Assembly (NCBI GenBank): GCA_003569185.1
Contig: BGOJ01000001.1
Location: 252,557 to 316,556, forward strand
Origin: Candidatus Planktophila sp.
Lineage (GTDB): Bacteria; Actinomycetota; Actinomycetes; Nanopelagicales; Nanopelagicaceae
Direction of reading: 5' to 3'
Length of the DNA stretch: 64,000 bases
The notes under the pieces were generated by a model that saw only the letters and a list, made by a program, of their open reading frames with translations, was not told the origin of the DNA and did not search any database. Below, piece after piece: positions 60,067 to 64,000 of the stretch; within the stretch, counting starts at the first letter, position 1; the number at the start of each line of letters is the position of its first letter. Both the position numbers and the translations under genes were made by a program.

Positions 60067-61933
60067 ATGCCTGCCATCTCGATTGCAAAAGCACCTCAAC
60101 CTGCTGCCACAAATCCGGCACAGATAAGAAACTTCTGCATCATTGCCCATATCGATCACGGTAAATCTACTTTGGCTGATCGAATGTTAGGAATTACTGG
60201 TGTTGTCGAAGACCGAAATATGCGTGCGCAATATCTGGATCGAATGGATATCGAGCGCGAACGCGGCATAACTATTAAGAGCCAAGCGGTTCGTTTGCCA
60301 TGGAAATCTGGCATTGATGGTCAAGATTACATATTAAATATGATCGATACACCTGGGCATGTGGATTTCACATATGAAGTTTCTCGATCTCTGGCAGCAT
60401 GCGAAGGTGCAATATTGCTGGTGGATTGTGCTCAAGGAATTGAAGCTCAAACCTTGGCAAATCTTTATCTTGCGATGGAGAACAACTTAACGATTATTCC
60501 AGTGTTAAATAAAATTGATTTACCCGCTGCTCAACCTGAAAAATTTGCTGAAGAGCTAGCCAATCTAATTGGTTGCAAGCCTGAGGATTGCTTAAGGGTC
60601 TCTGGTAAAACTGGTGAGGGCGTTGAAGTTTTATTGGATCAAATTGTTAAACAATTACCACCTCCAGTTGGAGATCCAAAAGCACCAACTAGAGCGCTAA
60701 TTTTTGATTCAGTTTATGACTCATATCGCGGTGTGGTTACATATGTTCGAGTTGTTGATGGCCATCTTTCACCACGAGATCAAATTCAAATGTATTCAAC
60801 GGGCGTGCGACATGAAATGCTAGAGGTTGGCGTGATATCGCCAGAACCAATTGCAAGTAAAGGTTTAGGTGTTGGCGAGGTAGGTTATTTAATTACCGGC
60901 GTAAAGGATGTTAGACAATCTCGAGTTGGCGACACTGTTACTACCTATAACAACCCAGCAACAGTGCCCCTTGCAGGTTATGCAGATCCAAAACCGATGG
61001 TATTTTCTGGATTATTTCCTTTAGATGGCGCGGAGTATCCAATGCTGCGTGAAGCTTTAGATAAATTGCAATTAAATGATGCAGCGCTAGTTTTTGAACC
61101 AGAATCTTCTGCAGCCCTTGGCTTTGGATTTCGTTGTGGTTTCTTAGGTTTATTGCATATGGAGATTGTGCGAGAAAGATTAGAGCGGGAAGCTGGTTTG
61201 ACTTTAATTTCAACAGCGCCCAGCGTGGTTTATAACGTGACTTTAGATGATGGTAAGAAGTTAACAGTTACTAACCCATCTGAGTATCCAGATGGAAAAA
61301 TTGCCGAGGTAAATGAGCCAATTGTTAAAGCAACAATATTGGCGCCCAGTGAGTTTATTGGCACCATCATGGAGCTATGCCAACAGCGCAGAGGCATACA
61401 AAAAGGCATGGATTACTTATCTGAGGATCGGATTGAGATTCGATACACCTTGCCATTGGCTGAAATAGTTTTTGATTTCTTTGATCAACTTAAATCAAGA
61501 ACGCGTGGATATGCCTCCTTAGATTATGAACCAATTGGGGAAGAGGCCGGAGATTTAGTTAAGGTCGATATCTTGTTGCAGGGTGAAAAAGTTGATGCAT
61601 TTAGCCAGATAGTTCATCGAGATAAGGCGTATACCTACGGTGTAAAGATGACTGAGAAGTTAAAAGAATTGATTCCTCGCCAACAGTTTGAGGTTCCAAT
61701 TCAAGCTGCGATCGGCGCAAAAATTAATTGCAAGAGAAAACATCCGAGCAATTCGTAAAGATGTGTTGGCTAAATGTTATGGCGGAGATATAACAAGAAA
61801 GCGCAAACTGTTGGAGAAGCAAAAAGAGGGTAAGAAGCGCATGAAGATGGTCGGCAGAGTTGAGGTACCACAGGAAGCCTTTATTGCCGCCTTAACCACA
61901 GATTCAGATAAAGCGAGTGAAAAGAAAAAGTAA
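60067..61933 (+). CDS. lepA: elongation factor 4 (LepA), frameshifted in this sequence
   Basis: Ribosome-associated GTPase implicated in back-translocation and 30S biogenesis. The G domain has [15 protein letters not shown] (G1), [23 protein letters not shown] (G3) and NKIDLP (G4). At about 61724-61728 AAAATTAATTGCA should read AAAATTATTGCA; removing one A gives Ala-Lys-Ile-Ile-Ala-Arg-Glu-Asn-Ile-Arg and then the LepA-specific C-terminus [20 protein letters not shown]. Corrected length is about 622 residues. hemW starts on the base after the stop. Confidence 0.94.
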
Positions 61934-63079
61934 GTGAATCTTGCCTTTTATATTCACATTCCTTATTGCGTCAAAAGGTGTGGTTACTGCGACTTTAATA
62001 CTTACACACCAAGTGAGTTGAAAATAACTGAAGGTCTGGCTCAAATCTCTAACTCATACATTGATTTACTACTAATGGAAATGAAAGCGGCAAAGGTGCA
62101 GGTTGGTCAGAGCGCCAATGTGCCATCAATTTTCTTTGGCGGGGGAACACCATCACTTATGCAACCAGATGATATCGGCCGGGTGATTTCTACAATTAAA
62201 TCTGAATTCACACTTTTACCAGATGCTGAAATAACTATGGAATGTAACCCGGACACTGTAACTAAGGAAAGCTTGGCTGCCTTTCGAGCAATTGGTGTGA
62301 ATCGTGTTTCATTTGGTATGCAATCAGCAGTTAAACATGTATTAGCAACACTTGATCGCACGCACAATCCTGAGAATTTGTTGCAGGTTACAACTTGGGC
62401 AAAGGAGGTTGGATTCTCCGAAATTTCAGTTGATTTAATTTATGGAACACCTGGGGAGTCTTTATCTGATTGGCAAACATCTATTGATGCAGCTCTTGCT
62501 CTTCCAATCACACATATTTCTGCTTATGCATTAATCGTTGAAGAGGGCACAAAATTAGCTGCTCAGATTAAACGTGGTGAAGTTGCGCAAGTAGATGATG
62601 ATTTAACTGCTGAGAAATACTTGGTTGCAGATAAAGCATTTACTGCAGCGGGATTTGAATGGTATGAGTTGAGTAATTGGGCAAAATCTGGATCATTAAG
62701 TAAACATAATTTGGCATATTGGTTAGGTGATAATTGGTGGGGTGCAGGTCCTGGTGCCCATTCACACTTGAATGGGAAGAGATTTTGGAATGTTAAACAC
62801 CCCAATTTGTATAAAGAAAGAGTTCTTGCAAATCAATCACCAGTTGCAGATTCAGAAGTACTTGAAGAATTGCAGATTGAAAGTGAAAGATTGATGTTGT
62901 CGTTAAGATTGCCAAGCGGTGTAGATAAACAAAGTTTAAATGAACTACAACTTGCAGAGCTTTCAAGTTACGTCGAAAGCGGTCATTTAGATCAAGCAAA
63001 TTGGAATCAAGGCCGAGCAACTTTAACCTTAGATGGTCGTCTAATCGCCGACCGAATACTAAGACAAATACTCTTGTAG
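61934..63079 (+). CDS. hemW: HemW-type radical SAM protein (heme chaperone / coproporphyrinogen dehydrogenase-like)
   Basis: Radical SAM protein of 381 residues. The motif is YCVKRCGYCDF (Cys about 12, 16, 19), followed by FFGGGTPSLM and the HemW/HemN-type SFGMQSAVKHVLATLDRTHN. HemW proteins bind and insert heme rather than oxidise coproporphyrinogen; the absence of the extra HemN N-terminal segment supports HemW. GTG start directly after lepA. lepA-hemW-hrcA is the standard order. Confidence 0.93.
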   Translation: MNLAFYIHIPYCVKRCGYCDFNTYTPSELKITEGLAQISNSYIDLLLMEMKAAKVQVGQSANVPSIFFGGGTPSLMQPDDIGRVISTIKSEFTLLPDAEITMECNPDTVTKESLAAFRAIGVNRVSFGMQSAVKHVLATLDRTHNPENLLQVTTWAKEVGFSEISVDLIYGTPGESLSDWQTSIDAALALPITHISAYALIVEEGTKLAAQIKRGEVAQVDDDLTAEKYLVADKAFTAAGFEWYELSNWAKSGSLSKHNLAYWLGDNWWGAGPGAHSHLNGKRFWNVKHPNLYKERVLANQSPVADSEVLEELQIESERLMLSLRLPSGVDKQSLNELQLAELSSYVESGHLDQANWNQGRATLTLDGRLIADRILRQILL

Positions 63080-63091
63080 TAGCGTTGGCTT
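63080..63091 (+). promoter_or_regulatory. leaderless promoter -10 box of hrcA
   Basis: TAGCGT ends six bases before the ATG and overlaps the end of hemW. No CIRCE-like TTAGCACTC-N9-GAGTGCTAA dyad is seen here. Confidence 0.45.
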
Positions 63092-64000
63092 ATGAGTAAT
63101 GCGATGCCAGGTCGGCAACTTGAGATCCTCAAAGCAATTGTGGATGAGTATGTTGCAACCGAAGAGCCAGTAGGTTCAAAGACTCTTGCTACGCGCGCGG
63201 GGTTAGGCGTTTCACCAGCAACAATTAGAAACGAGATGGCTTTACTAGAGGATGCTGGGTTAATAACTCAACCCCATACAAGTGCGGGCCGAATTCCTAC
63301 AAATAAAGGTTATCGAGTATTTGTTGATCAATTAGCTAAGGTGAAACCTTTATCCTCAGCAGAACGTAGAGCGATTGAAAACTTTTTAGATGGCGCAACT
63401 GATTTAGATGATGTTATATCCCGAACAGTTAGATTATTAGCTCAGGTAACTAAGCAAGTTGCAGTAGTTCAGTATCCATCATTAATTAAGGCAAAGGTTC
63501 GCCACATTGAATTGGTTCTATTAAACCCAAGTCGAGTAATGATTGTATTAATTACCGATGCTGGCCGAGTTGAACAGCGAATGGTTGAATTAGCATTTGA
63601 AATCACCGAAGGTGCTCTCTCTGATCTTCATAAGAAAGTAAATTCCCTTATCGCCACACAATCGCTTTCAAATGTGGCCAGCAAATTAGAGAGTTTGTCT
63701 AGTAATTATCGTGGCAGCGATAAATCCAATATTGTCGTGATAATTACAACTTTAATTGAAATGGCCATTGAGCATCCAGAGGAGAAGGTGGTATTGGCTG
63801 GAGCTTCAAATCTTGCAAGAGCAAACCAGGATTTATCTAGCAGTATTCATCCAATTTTAGAGGCGTTAGAGGAGCAGGTGGTTTTACTTAGATTGCTTTC
63901 TGGCACAGATTCTTCGGTTAAAGTTGAAATCGGTGATGAACAAAGTGAAAAGAGTTTGAGAAAAACTAGTTTAGTAAAGGTTGGTTATGCAGATATCGGC
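63092..64000 (+). CDS. hrcA: heat-inducible transcription repressor HrcA, 3' end outside the window
   Basis: Repressor of groE/dnaK-type chaperone genes through CIRCE operators. 303 codons are visible of a usual length of about 340. The N-terminal winged helix has RQLEILKAIVDEYVATEEPVG and the HTH VSPATIRNEMALLEDAGLI with SAGRIPTNKGYR, both family hallmarks. The central GAF-like dimerisation domain follows. In the usual order dnaJ would be next, outside the window. Confidence 0.94.
   Translation, partial: MSNAMPGRQLEILKAIVDEYVATEEPVGSKTLATRAGLGVSPATIRNEMALLEDAGLITQPHTSAGRIPTNKGYRVFVDQLAKVKPLSSAERRAIENFLDGATDLDDVISRTVRLLAQVTKQVAVVQYPSLIKAKVRHIELVLLNPSRVMIVLITDAGRVEQRMVELAFEITEGALSDLHKKVNSLIATQSLSNVASKLESLSSNYRGSDKSNIVVIITTLIEMAIEHPEEKVVLAGASNLARANQDLSSSIHPILEALEEQVVLLRLLSGTDSSVKVEIGDEQSEKSLRKTSLVKVGYADIG

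Overview
The window looks like a chromosomal stretch of a streamlined, AT-rich actinobacterium. The closest fit is the freshwater acI group (Nanopelagicales-like). This rests on the gene order (rpsB-tsf-pyrH-frr-cdsA-rlmN; dxr-rseP-ispG-proS; rimP-nusA-ylxR-infB-rbfA-truB-ribF-rpsO-pnp; DUF3046-recA-recX-miaB-miaA-dapF-hflX; comEA-comEC-holA-rpsT-lepA-hemW-hrcA), on actinobacterial markers (DUF3046, a ClgR-like regulator, a TCGAAC-N4-GTTCGA SOS box, TANNNT -10 boxes) and on low-GC codon use with very short spacers. The taxon is an inference from these features, not a database result.

Layout. 1-5402: translation and lipid genes behind a structured rpsB leader. 5403-15528: polyamine/GABA module with an aminobutyraldehyde dehydrogenase, a Tat-lipoprotein PotD-like ABC importer (potDABC), an agmatinase-family ureohydrolase and, on the other strand, a GABA-type transaminase plus a GNAT. 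Between potC and the ureohydrolase lies a 1.6-kb accessory insert carrying a secreted M6-like metallopeptidase, flanked by a 19-bp direct repeat and by a duplicated first 16 codons of the ureohydrolase gene. 15569-20785: isoprenoid genes (dxr, ispG), the S2P-type protease and proS. 20797-33274: a TauE/SafE exporter, then the nusA-infB operon, rpsO, pnp, an M16 peptidase, dapB and a glutaredoxin. 33271-40026: azlCD, thyX, dapA, RNase J and ftsK. 40174-50819: rodZ-like, rimO, pgsA, pncC, regulators, the recA region and the miaB-hflX run. 50816-55527: a five-gene minus-strand operon for trans-4-hydroxy-L-proline breakdown (epimerase, deaminase, heterotrimeric D-hydroxyproline dehydrogenase). 55599-64000: competence and DNA uptake genes, holA, rpsT, lepA, hemW and the start of hrcA.

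Two window-wide properties matter for reading the annotation. First, 16 single-base frameshifts break 14 genes, many of them essential (tsf, pyrH, cdsA, dxr, nusA, infB, rbfA, lepA and others). Most sit in short homopolymers, and the missing protein continues intact in the next frame, so these are best read as sequence or assembly errors. I give each gene its reconstructed full extent. Second, at least eleven genes have a TANNNT element ending exactly six bases before the start codon and no Shine-Dalgarno sequence, the signature of leaderless transcripts.

No rRNA, tRNA, CRISPR array, phage or transposase gene was found.
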